From Bacteroidales bacterium (lineage in GTDB: Bacteria > Bacteroidota > Bacteroidia > Bacteroidales > Bacteroidaceae), in the NCBI GenBank assembly GCA_004555425.1, contig SFID01000034.1, positions 1 through 18,143 on the forward strand: a DNA stretch of 18,143 bases, given 5' to 3'. Position numbers and translations under genes: made by a program. This document shows positions 1-7,307 of this stretch, piece by piece. Numbering within the stretch: position 1 is the first letter of the stretch; each line of letters starts with the position of its first letter. The notes beneath the pieces were generated by a model. That model did no database searches. It was not told the DNA's origin and was given only the letters and a program-made list of their open reading frames with translations.

Positions 1-99
1 CATTTTGCATCAAGTGCAAGGGGTTTTTTAGGTTTTTGTTTTATCAGTGGCCACAGGATTTTTGTGACAACTCCTCACTACTTTGACCTGAGTAGTTAC
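1..99 (-). repeat. Left copy of the 99-bp inverted repeat flanking the locus, probably the end of a mobile element
   Basis: This stretch is the reverse complement of 17988-18086 with only two differences (positions 59 and 72). Similarity stops sharply at 99/100, which is 31 bases past the lgt stop codon. Read outward from the locus, both copies begin GTAACTACTCAGG. In the plus direction a frame from position 3 encodes FCIKCKGFFRFLFYQWPQDF followed by a few residues and a TGA at 84-86, so an outside ORF could end just before the inner edge, as transposases often do near an insertion sequence (IS) terminus. A second overlapping frame is also open here, so the coding reading is uncertain. The repeat is seen directly; calling it an IS end is inference. 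Its outer extent lies outside the window. Confidence 0.75.
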
Positions 100-129
100 A
101 CAGCCCAAGCAATTCCTATTCCCAAATGC

Positions 130-993
130 TTATTTGGAAGGATGCTCCTGAAGCGCGCGACACCATTTGCCGCCCAAGAGGCAGTAGAGACCGACAACGA
201 TGAAGGGGATGCTGAGCAGTTGCCCCTGGTCGAGACCAATCGTGGCGCGCATGGCCTGCTCCCACGGCTCTTGCACCTCCTTGCAATACTCCACGAGGAG
301 GCGGAAGGTGAAGATGGTCGTCAGGCAGTAGCCGAAGAAGAAGCCTGTGCCGATGCGCTGGCTGTACTTCCTGTACAACCAGAGGCCCACGAGGAAAAAG
401 ACGAAGTAGGCAATGGCCTCGTACAACTGAGCCGGGTGGCGCGGGAGGGTTTCGTGCTGGCGGAGCACGGCATCCCAGTTGTTGGCAAAAACGAATCCCC
501 AGTCCGTTCCCGTATATTTGCCGACAATCTCGGAGTTCATGAGGTTGCCGAGGCGGATGCAGCACGCCGTGATGGGCGTGGCGATGGCTATATTATCGAC
601 CACGCGCAGGATATTCAGTTTTGTGCGCCGCACGTAGAGCCAGAGCGCGAGGATGATGCCGAGCGTGCCGCCATGGGAAGCCAAGCCCGCGTAGCCCACC
701 AGTTTCCAGCCTTCGTCGGTCTGCTTGATGGGGAGCAGCATCTCAATGGGATGCGAGAGGAAATAGCCAGGCTCGTAGAGCAGGCAATGGCCCAGGCGCG
801 CGCCGATGAGGATGCCGATGAAGCAATAGAGGAAGAGCGGATCGAACTTCTCGGCCGGAATCTGCTGCTTGCGGTAGAGGCGATAGACAATGAAATAGGC
901 GAGCGCCAATCCCAGACACCACATCAGCGAATACCAACGTATTTCTATAGGGCCAAGCGTCAAGGCTATCTCAGAGGGAGACCAAATAATCAT
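130..993 (-). CDS. lgt: Phosphatidylglycerol-prolipoprotein diacylglyceryl transferase
   Basis: Lgt is an inner-membrane enzyme that moves diacylglycerol from phosphatidylglycerol to the lipobox cysteine of prolipoproteins, the first step of lipoprotein maturation. The 287-residue protein has about seven hydrophobic segments. The family marks are present: GARLGHCLLYEP near 64-75, SHGG at 106-109, the signature IRLGNLMNSEIVG at 146-158 with the conserved Arg, Asn and Glu, and RHPAQLYEA at 185-193. Length is normal for the family. The ATG is 46 bp downstream of the ychF stop, so it is probably the last gene of the operon. No terminator is visible after it; the sequence runs into the flanking repeat 31 bp beyond the stop. 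Lgt is not a dcw gene, and its position here may reflect rearrangement. Confidence 0.95.
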   Translation of the reverse strand: MIIWSPSEIALTLGPIEIRWYSLMWCLGLALAYFIVYRLYRKQQIPAEKFDPLFLYCFIGILIGARLGHCLLYEPGYFLSHPIEMLLPIKQTDEGWKLVGYAGLASHGGTLGIILALWLYVRRTKLNILRVVDNIAIATPITACCIRLGNLMNSEIVGKYTGTDWGFVFANNWDAVLRQHETLPRHPAQLYEAIAYFVFFLVGLWLYRKYSQRIGTGFFFGYCLTTIFTFRLLVEYCKEVQEPWEQAMRATIGLDQGQLLSIPFIVVGLYCLLGGKWCRALQEHPSK

Positions 994-1039
994 AACAAAA
1001 GAGGTTTGCTATCAGAGACGAGGCCGAAGCCCGTCCCGG

Positions 1040-2143
1040 TTAAACATTAAAGCGGAAGTGCATGATGTCGCCATCCTGCACGACGTATTCCTTGCCCTCC
1101 ACGTGGAGAAGGCCCGCGTCGCGCACAGCGGCCTCGCTGCCGAGACGCACATAGTCGTCGTACTTGATGACTTCGGCGCGGATGAAGCCTTTCTCGAAGT
1201 CCGTATGTATGACACCTGCGCACTGGGGAGCCTTCCAGCCGCGGCGATAAGTCCACGCCTTGACCTCCATCTCGCCGGCGGTGATGAAGGTTTCGAGTTC
1301 GAGCATCTTGTAGGCGGCCTTGATGAGGCGGTTGCAGCCACTCTCTTCCAGCCCTACGTCTTGGAGGAACATCTGACGCTCTTCGTAGGTTTCGAGTTCG
1401 GCAATGTCGGCCTCGGTCTGGGCTGCCAGCACGAGTACTTCGGCACCTTCGTCGGCCACAGCCTCGCGCACGGCCTCGACATAGGCATTGCCTGTGGCGG
1501 CAGAAGCCTCATCGACGTTGCAGACGTAGAGCACGGGCTTGGAGGTGAGGAGGAAGAGGCCCTTGGCTATCTTGATTTCATCGGGGGTTTCGAAGACCAC
1601 GCTGCGGGCGGAGCGTCCCTGCAAGAGGGCTTCGCGGTAGGCCAAGAGGATGTCGTATTCGATTTTTGCGTTCTTGTCGCCGCCCACCTTGGCAATCTTC
1701 TCCACGCGCTTGATGCGGTTCTCCACGGTTTCGAGGTCTTTCAGTTGGAGTTCGGTGTCGATGATTTCCTTGTCGCGAACGGGATTTACGCTGCCGTCAA
1801 CGTGCACCACATTGCCATCGTCGAAGCAGCGGAGCACGTGGATGATGGCATCGGTCTCGCGGATATTTCCCAGGAACTGATTGCCCAGGCCTTCGCCCTT
1901 GGATGCGCCCTTCACGAGGCCCGCAATATCAACAATCTCCACCGTGGTGGGGACGATGCGGCCCGGATGGACGAGTTCGGCGAGCCGCGTCAGTCGCTCA
2001 TCGGGCACGGTGATGACACCCACGTTGGGTTCTATGGTGCAGAAGGGGAAATTGGCGGACTGTGCCTTTGCATTGCTCAGGCAGTTGAATAGGGTTGATT
2101 TGCCCACGTTGGGCAAACCGACGATACCACATTGTAAACTCAT
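1040..2143 (-). CDS. ychF: Redox-regulated ATPase YchF (OLA1/Obg family)
   Basis: YchF is a cytosolic P-loop NTPase of the Obg group that prefers ATP, binds ribosomes and is linked to translation and oxidative stress responses. The 367-residue protein opens with the P-loop GLPNVGKST at 9-17, followed by the switch region and DIAGLVKGASKGEGLGNQFL (G3 region, with the Gly-rich stretch typical of YchF). A coiled-coil insertion follows, and a C-terminal TGS domain ends with VEGKEYVVQDGDIMHFRFNV. Length matches the family. The start is an ATG preceded by an AT-rich leader with no Shine-Dalgarno sequence. Gaps of about 45 bp on both sides suggest co-transcription with the cyclophilin and lgt. It has no direct role in wall synthesis. 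Confidence 0.96.
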   Translation of the reverse strand: MSLQCGIVGLPNVGKSTLFNCLSNAKAQSANFPFCTIEPNVGVITVPDERLTRLAELVHPGRIVPTTVEIVDIAGLVKGASKGEGLGNQFLGNIRETDAIIHVLRCFDDGNVVHVDGSVNPVRDKEIIDTELQLKDLETVENRIKRVEKIAKVGGDKNAKIEYDILLAYREALLQGRSARSVVFETPDEIKIAKGLFLLTSKPVLYVCNVDEASAATGNAYVEAVREAVADEGAEVLVLAAQTEADIAELETYEERQMFLQDVGLEESGCNRLIKAAYKMLELETFITAGEMEVKAWTYRRGWKAPQCAGVIHTDFEKGFIRAEVIKYDDYVRLGSEAAVRDAGLLHVEGKEYVVQDGDIMHFRFNV

Positions 2144-2188
2144 TATATAATATTGTATTGTATGATTATTCGGTTGGTTGTTGCGCTG

Positions 2189-2869
2189 CTAGGGTTCGAC
2201 CACGGCTTTGAGAATCCAGAGGTCGGCCAGCGGGCGGTCGAGGTCGTCGCAGTCGGCTATCTGGATGTTGTCTACAACGTCCAGTCCCTCGACCACCTCG
2301 CCAAAGACGGTATATTCGCCATCCAGATGGGGCGAGCCGCCGTTGAGGGCATAGGCTTCCTCCATCTCGGGCGTGATGGTGTAGCGGCCGTGGCTTCGTT
2401 CTTCAAGTCGCTTGCGGTATTTGTTGATAGCACCTTGCGAAAGCATTCGCCCCCATACGATGTAGAACTGCGAGCCACTGCTGGCGCGCTCGGGATTGAC
2501 CTCGTCGGGCTCGCGGGCGGCGGCCACGGCTCCCCGCTTGTGGAAGAGCGCGGGCAGGCATATCTCGGCGGGAATCGTATAGCCTGGTCCGCCGTCGCCG
2601 AGTGTGTCGGTGGGAGCGGCATGGCGCGAATTGGGGTCGCCCGTCTGTATCATAAAGTCGGGGATGACGCGGTGGAAGAGCACGCTGTCATAGTAGTGCT
2701 CGCGCACCAGGCGCAGAAAATTGTCGCGGTGCCGAGGCGTGGAGTCCGAAAGGGCTATGACGATGTCGCCATAGGACGTGGTGAGCCGCACGCGCTGACG
2801 TGTGTCCACGGTTTGCGCTTGCAGACTTCCGGACAATAGCAGGACGAGCAGCAAAAGGAGGGTTCGCAT
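2189..2869 (-). CDS. Exported cyclophilin-type peptidyl-prolyl cis-trans isomerase
   Basis: This is predicted to catalyse cis-trans isomerisation of X-Pro bonds in the periplasm. The open frame reaches a TTG at 2875, but the ATG at 2867-2869 gives a clean signal peptide (MRTLLLLLVLLLSGSLQAQ), so I choose it; the protein is then 226 residues. No lipobox cysteine is seen, so it should be soluble. The cyclophilin core shows FHRVIPDFMIQTGDP (with the catalytic Arg), ASSGSQFYI and HLDGEYTVFGEVVEGLDVVD. Between the last two motifs is a basic helical insertion of about 40 residues (WGRMLSQGAINKYRKRLEER onward) that the smallest cyclophilins lack; my impression is that it is common in Bacteroidetes homologues. 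The gene lies 51 bp after ftsW and 45 bp before ychF. Periplasmic folding of wall or outer-membrane proteins is a reasonable but unproven role. Confidence 0.92.
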   Translation of the reverse strand: MRTLLLLLVLLLSGSLQAQTVDTRQRVRLTTSYGDIVIALSDSTPRHRDNFLRLVREHYYDSVLFHRVIPDFMIQTGDPNSRHAAPTDTLGDGGPGYTIPAEICLPALFHKRGAVAAAREPDEVNPERASSGSQFYIVWGRMLSQGAINKYRKRLEERSHGRYTITPEMEEAYALNGGSPHLDGEYTVFGEVVEGLDVVDNIQIADCDDLDRPLADLWILKAVVEP

Positions 2870-2920
2870 AAACAATCAGGCAGGAACAAATGGGGGAGAA
2901 CGATGGCGGAGGACGGCTGG

Positions 2921-4198
2921 CTATTTGGGACCTTGCAAACCGGGGCGCAACATATCGCCAGCCTCTTCCAGTTTATTCTTGCGCGCACCGCGGCTGATGC
3001 TGAGTATCATGCCGAAGTACATACTATTGACTATCGTGGCCGTACCGCCGCGGCTAATCATCGGAAGGGTCTGGCCCGTGATGGGGAAGAGGCCAACGGC
3101 CACAAACATATTGATGCAGGCCTGTATGGCCATAAGAAGGACGAGGCCCATGGCCAAGAAGGCGGGGAAATTTCGCTCGCAACGGCTGGCTATTCGCCCT
3201 GTCTGGAAGAGCAAGAACACATAGAGGGCAGCCACTCCTAGACCGCCGAAGAAGCCCATCTCCTCCAGGATGATGGCATAGATGAAGTCGCAATACGCCT
3301 GTTGCAGATAGTCGCGCGTAATGCTGTTGCCAGGACCTCGGCCTAGGACATTGCTGGACGCAATAGCCATATAACCGTAGTTGCGCTGGTCACTGCCCTC
3401 CATCGCAACGTCTCCTGCCGCCTGCTTCGTCTGTGGAATTTTGAAAGGCTTGCCCGTGAGGGAGTCGATGACCACAGAGTCTTCCTGCACCTGGGTGATA
3501 CGGCCTTTCCAGGTGTCCATGCGGTGAAGAATCTTGTCCTCTAAGAAGTTGCCACTGGGCAAGGCGAAAGCCAGGAGGATGAGGAAAACTCCCACAAGCA
3601 TCAATCCGCCAACGACCTTGAACAACTGAAGCCAAGGCACACGGGCAATGAACATCATCAAGAACACCGTGAGAAACAGAATGGCGGCTGTTGAAAGGTT
3701 CTCGGTGAAAATAAGGGCACAGATGGGCAGCGTCACACACATAACGTACTTGACCGCGCGGCGATCAACGCCATCGGGCTTCTGCAAGGAGGCCAAGATG
3801 AAGGCCACTGCCGTGACGACTACGCCCTTGGCCAACTCTGAGGGCTGGAAACGGAAACCGAAAAGCAGGGGAATCCAGCGCGCGCCATCATTCACCCTGC
3901 CGATGGCCAAGGCTGCCACCAGAAGGATGATACTAATAGGTATGCCGAAGATACCTACCAACTTGAAGTAGCGGCACGGGACATTCTGAATCAGCGAGCA
4001 GAGCAGAAAACCTACGCAGAGGAAACCTGCCTGCTTGATGAGCGGCGACATAAACTCGCCACTTTTGTACGTCAGCTGGCTGGAGGCGCTGTAAACCTCT
4101 ACAAGCGAGACAACGCAGAGCAGGAAATAGATAATCCAAATGACTGTGCTGCCTTGGAAAATATTCTTGTACTTAAAATTTTCAGGAAATAAACGCAT
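2921..4198 (-). CDS. ftsW: Septal peptidoglycan glycosyltransferase FtsW (SEDS family)
   Basis: FtsW polymerises lipid II into glycan strands at the septum together with its partner PBP, here FtsI in the same cluster. The 425-residue protein has about ten hydrophobic segments and SEDS hallmarks: NDGARWIPLLFGFRFQPSEL from 103, TENLSTAAI from 165, YCDFIYAIILEEMGFFGG with the putative catalytic Asp at 304, and FPITGQTLPMISRGG from 371. RodA is the main alternative, but the dcw position between murD and the end of the cluster favours FtsW. The large periplasmic loop before the catalytic Asp (about 230-285) is some 35 residues longer than in E. coli FtsW and is polar, probably a lineage feature. 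It is 73 bp from murD. The usual next genes, murG and murC, are missing; a cyclophilin follows instead. Confidence 0.93.
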   Translation of the reverse strand: MRLFPENFKYKNIFQGSTVIWIIYFLLCVVSLVEVYSASSQLTYKSGEFMSPLIKQAGFLCVGFLLCSLIQNVPCRYFKLVGIFGIPISIILLVAALAIGRVNDGARWIPLLFGFRFQPSELAKGVVVTAVAFILASLQKPDGVDRRAVKYVMCVTLPICALIFTENLSTAAILFLTVFLMMFIARVPWLQLFKVVGGLMLVGVFLILLAFALPSGNFLEDKILHRMDTWKGRITQVQEDSVVIDSLTGKPFKIPQTKQAAGDVAMEGSDQRNYGYMAIASSNVLGRGPGNSITRDYLQQAYCDFIYAIILEEMGFFGGLGVAALYVFLLFQTGRIASRCERNFPAFLAMGLVLLMAIQACINMFVAVGLFPITGQTLPMISRGGTATIVNSMYFGMILSISRGARKNKLEEAGDMLRPGLQGPK

Positions 4199-4271
4199 AG
4201 AGTGGCGAAAGAGGACTAGAATCTAAGAAATGGGGAACGGGATACATTGCAGGGAGCGGCCAAAGGGAGGC

Positions 4272-5609
4272 TCAGGCCATCGCGCGAACCAGCGCCTTGA
4301 ACTGCTCGCCGCGGTCTTCCATATTGCGAAACAGGTCGAAACTGGCGCAACAGGGACTGAGCAATACGGTGTCGCCGGCTGCGGCAAAGAGGCGGCAGGC
4401 TTCGATACATTCCTGCATACTATGGGTGTCGGCAACGGGCAGGCCCAGGTGGTCGAAACTCTCGTGCAGTTTGGCATTGTCGGCACCGAGATAGACGAGG
4501 GCCTTGCACTTCTGGCGCACGATGTCGTAGAGGGTGGTGTAGTCGTTGCCCTTGTCAAGGCCACCAACGATGAGCACGGTCGGCGTGGTCATACTGTCGA
4601 GAGCGCAATAGCAGGCATCAACATTCGTAGCCTTGGAATCGTTGACATAGGTGACGCCTGCCACCACGCCGACACGCTCCAAGCGGTGCTCCACGCCGGG
4701 GAAATCCTCCAGGCCGGCCCGTACCACCTCATCGGGTACGCCAGCGGCGAGCGCAGCCATAGCAGCGGCCAGACAGTTGCGCAGGTTGTGGCGGCCAGGC
4801 AGGCTCAAATGGTCTTGCGCAAGGGAGAAGGCGCGCGGCTCTATGAGCGTGAAGACGCCATCGGCAGCATAGCCCAAGGAATCGGCCTCGGGCGCATCGC
4901 TGAATCCGAGGCAGCGGCACACGGGAGCGCGCTTGGCCATCTCGGCGGGGATGTACTCGTCGCCACGCCAATAGATAAAGGTGTCGGCCGGGCCTTGGTT
5001 TTGCAGGATGCGCATCTTGGAGTCTACGTAGTTCTGCATCTCGAAATTGTAGCGGTCAAGGTGGTCGGGCGTGATGTTGAGCAGGACGGCGATGTCGGCG
5101 CGGAAGTCGTACATATTGTCCAACTGGAAACTGCTGAGTTCTATCACGTACCACTGGTGCGGGCTCTCAGCCACCTGGAGCGCAAGGCTATGGCCAATGT
5201 TTCCCGCCAAGCCGACATCGTAGCCTGCCTTGCGGAGGATGTGATAGATGAGCGAGGTCGTGGTGGTCTTGCCGTTGCTGCCCGTGATGCAGATGGTGCG
5301 CGTGGCAGCGGGGAAGTAGCGGCCCGCAAACTCGATTTCGCTCAGGATGGGTGTGCCTTTCTCGCGCAGGGCACGGATGGGTGGTGCTGTGTCGGGGATA
5401 CCTGGACTCTTGATGGCCTCATCGGCCTCGAGCAGGCGCTCCATCGTGTGTCCACCTTCCTCGTAGGAAATCTTGTGAAGGTCCAACTGGGCCTTGAATT
5501 TGTCCTTGATGGGACCATTGTCGGTCACGAAAACATCGTAACCCTTTTGCTGTGCCAGAATAGCGGCACCGATACCGCTCTCGGCGGCACCTAATATAAC
5601 GAGTTTCAC
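4272..5609 (-). CDS. murD: UDP-N-acetylmuramoyl-L-alanine--D-glutamate ligase
   Basis: MurD is the cytosolic ATP-dependent ligase that adds D-Glu to UDP-MurNAc-L-Ala, the second amino acid of the stem peptide. The 445-residue protein starts with a Rossmann-like segment (VILGAAESGIG). It carries the ATP loop GSNGKTTTT at 110-118, NITPDHLDRY at 178-187, HRLE at 308-311, YVNDSKATN near 321-329 and a C-terminal SPCCASFDLFRNMEDRG, which resembles the family SPACASFDQF motif. The start codon is GTG (5607-5609): no ATG lies upstream before the in-frame stop at 5622-5624, and the next residues KLVILG are the expected N-terminus. It sits 345 bp after mraY, an unusually wide gap filled by a 22-bp repeat array, so its expression could be partly uncoupled from mraY. 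Confidence 0.96.
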   Translation of the reverse strand: MKLVILGAAESGIGAAILAQQKGYDVFVTDNGPIKDKFKAQLDLHKISYEEGGHTMERLLEADEAIKSPGIPDTAPPIRALREKGTPILSEIEFAGRYFPAATRTICITGSNGKTTTTSLIYHILRKAGYDVGLAGNIGHSLALQVAESPHQWYVIELSSFQLDNMYDFRADIAVLLNITPDHLDRYNFEMQNYVDSKMRILQNQGPADTFIYWRGDEYIPAEMAKRAPVCRCLGFSDAPEADSLGYAADGVFTLIEPRAFSLAQDHLSLPGRHNLRNCLAAAMAALAAGVPDEVVRAGLEDFPGVEHRLERVGVVAGVTYVNDSKATNVDACYCALDSMTTPTVLIVGGLDKGNDYTTLYDIVRQKCKALVYLGADNAKLHESFDHLGLPVADTHSMQECIEACRLFAAAGDTVLLSPCCASFDLFRNMEDRGEQFKALVRAMA

Positions 5610-5954
5610 TTTTGAGTATATTTATCGGGGAAAAAGACTCCGGTCGTAGCCAATAGAACAATATGGATTTCGGAGAGACGAAAAAAAGTGCCGACTCCCC
5701 GTTTATTTACAGGGCTTTTCCGTTGCAAAATCCGACATCCCAACTGTTTCAAGCGTATGAAACAACTGTTTCAGGCGTATGAAACAACTGTTTCAAGCGT
5801 ATGAAACAACTGTTTCAAGCGTATGAAACACCCGCTTCAAGCGTTGCTGCATCCGCTTCAAGGGTTAATGCAGTGGCACAAACACTGAAAGCACTGGGAA
5901 TATCCTATCTGCTAAGGAGTGCGACTGGGGTAGGTACGATTTTTAGGACGAAGC
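5610..5954. other. Intergenic region between mraY and murD
   Basis: This gap of 345 bp is much longer than usual within a dcw cluster. Its centre (5741-5872) is the 22-bp tandem array listed separately. The 130 bp nearest murD are AT-rich with short complementary blocks (CGGGGA at 5626-5631 and TCCCCG at 5696-5701) that could pair in the leader RNA. I found no convincing TAnnTTTG promoter on the minus strand and no ORF. Confidence 0.6.
5741..5872. repeat. 22-bp tandem array of palindromic units between mraY and murD
   Basis: Four units of 22 bp (5741-5762, 5763-5784, 5785-5806, 5807-5828) are identical except for one base in the second. Two further 22-bp units (5829-5850, 5851-5872) are degenerate but keep CGCTTCAAG. 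Each intact unit holds an inverted repeat, GTTTCA, six bases, TGAAAC. The array could be four evenly spaced protein-binding sites, one per two helical turns, or four small hairpins in the mraY-murD transcript. The repeat is seen directly; any function is unknown. Confidence 0.95.
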
Positions 5955-7229
5955 CTACCTTATTTTGAGCGTAATAATCGCTGCGGCGGCCAACAGGATG
6001 GTGGAAATCCAGAAGCGCACGGTAATCTTGCTTTCGTGCCAGGCGCCTGCGGGCCACTTGCCGAGGAGATAGTCGCACCCTGGCACGAGTTGCGAAGGAA
6101 GGGTGCGGAAGGCATCGTGGATGGGCGTGCGCTTGAAGATGCGGCGCTGCTTGCCGCGGTGCTTCCAGAACTTGAAGTACTCCACCTGAAGGATAACACT
6201 GAGACTCTCCAGCAGGAAGATGCCGCAGAGGATGGGCAACAGCAATTCCTTGTGAATAATAATGGCCAGCACGGCAATGATGCCGCCGATGGTCAGGCTG
6301 CCCGTATCGCCCATAAATATCTGGGCGGGATAGGCGTTGTACCAGAGGAAACCAATGAGCGCGCCAATGGCGGCACAGATGAAGATGACCAACTCCTGCG
6401 AGCCGGGGATATACATAATGTTGAGGTAACTGGCATATTCGATGTGACTGCTTACGTACGCCAAAATGCCTAGGGCGATACAGATGATAGCACTATTACC
6501 CGCTGCCATTCCGTCCATACCATCGTTGAGATTCGCGCCATTCGAAACGGCTGCAATCACCAACACGGTCACCAATATCATCAAGAGAACGCCACCAATG
6601 CTTTTGTAGTCGCCCATAAAGGACATAATTTCGGTGTAGTCGAGGTTGTTGTTCTTGACAAAGGGGATGGTGGTTTTGGTAGACTTGACGGCCTCGCTCT
6701 TGTGGACCACTTCGATGTTGGGCTGGCTATTGCGGGCGATTTCCACGTTCTCGCGGACCACGGCATCGGGACTCAGATAAAGCGTCAGGCCAACGATGAG
6801 GCCGAGCCCGACTTGGCCAAGAATTTTGTAGCGGCCAGCGAGCCCATCTTTGTTCTTGCGGAATATCTTGATGTAATCGTCCAAGAAGCCCAAGGCTCCG
6901 AGCCAAACGGTCGTGACTATCATCAATATCATATATATATTGCGCAGACGACCCAACAGCAGACAGGGCACGAGGATGGCAACAATAATAATGACTCCGC
7001 CCATAGAGGGGACGCCAATCTTGTTGATACCGAAGGGGTCAATACTCGCATCGCGCTGCGTCTCGCTGATATTGCGGCGCTTCATAAACTTGATGAATTT
7101 CTCGCCAAACCATGCCGAGATGACAAGTGCCAGCATCAGTGCCAAGAGCGAGCGGAAGGAGATGTACGACCACATACCCGAGCCTGGGACGCCGAACTGT
7201 TCGAGAGCGCGGAAGAGGTAATAGAGCAT
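5955..7229 (-). CDS. mraY: Phospho-N-acetylmuramoyl-pentapeptide-transferase
   Basis: MraY transfers phospho-MurNAc-pentapeptide from the UDP precursor to undecaprenyl phosphate, making lipid I in the inner membrane. The 424-residue protein has about ten hydrophobic segments and the expected loops: SMGG near 75, the Asp pair LDDYIK at 116-121, NLNDGMDGMAAG from 233 and FMGDTGS at 305-311. It is longer than the E. coli enzyme (360 residues). One insertion of about 50 polar residues lies near 155-205. Another lies after TPIHDAF (368-374), where most MraY proteins carry an HHH motif. Only the first His is kept; about 17 extra residues follow before HESKITVRFW, the normal next block. It is 78 bp after murE. 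Confidence 0.94.
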   Translation of the reverse strand: MLYYLFRALEQFGVPGSGMWSYISFRSLLALMLALVISAWFGEKFIKFMKRRNISETQRDASIDPFGINKIGVPSMGGVIIIVAILVPCLLLGRLRNIYMILMIVTTVWLGALGFLDDYIKIFRKNKDGLAGRYKILGQVGLGLIVGLTLYLSPDAVVRENVEIARNSQPNIEVVHKSEAVKSTKTTIPFVKNNNLDYTEIMSFMGDYKSIGGVLLMILVTVLVIAAVSNGANLNDGMDGMAAGNSAIICIALGILAYVSSHIEYASYLNIMYIPGSQELVIFICAAIGALIGFLWYNAYPAQIFMGDTGSLTIGGIIAVLAIIIHKELLLPILCGIFLLESLSVILQVEYFKFWKHRGKQRRIFKRTPIHDAFRTLPSQLVPGCDYLLGKWPAGAWHESKITVRFWISTILLAAAAIITLKIR

Positions 7230-7248
7230 AGTTAATACAGATTCTGAT

Positions 7249-7268
7249 GATGAAGGATGAAGGATGAG
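7249..7268. repeat. Short heptamer repeat between murE and mraY
   Basis: About 2.9 copies of GATGAAG lie in the 78-bp gap upstream of mraY. The unit belongs to the same purine-rich 7-bp family (GGAATTA, GGAATGA, TTAGGAG) found in other gaps of this window. It lies in the untranslated leader of mraY. Confidence 0.7.
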
Positions 7269-7307
7269 TGATAGGGAAAGGGAGGGGGGGCGACCTAGAC
7301 TGCGGTG

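Noticed and set aside
64..1050. A 328-codon plus-strand frame starting in the left repeat and crossing lgt
   Set aside because: It is antisense to lgt, which has all family motifs, and its first codons come from the flanking repeat by chance.
2870..2875. TTG start for the cyclophilin, two residues upstream
   Set aside because: The ATG at 2867-2869 gives a standard signal peptide; the TTG adds only Met-Phe before it.
5741..5872. CRISPR-like repeat between mraY and murD
   Set aside because: The units are head-to-tail tandem repeats with no unique spacers.
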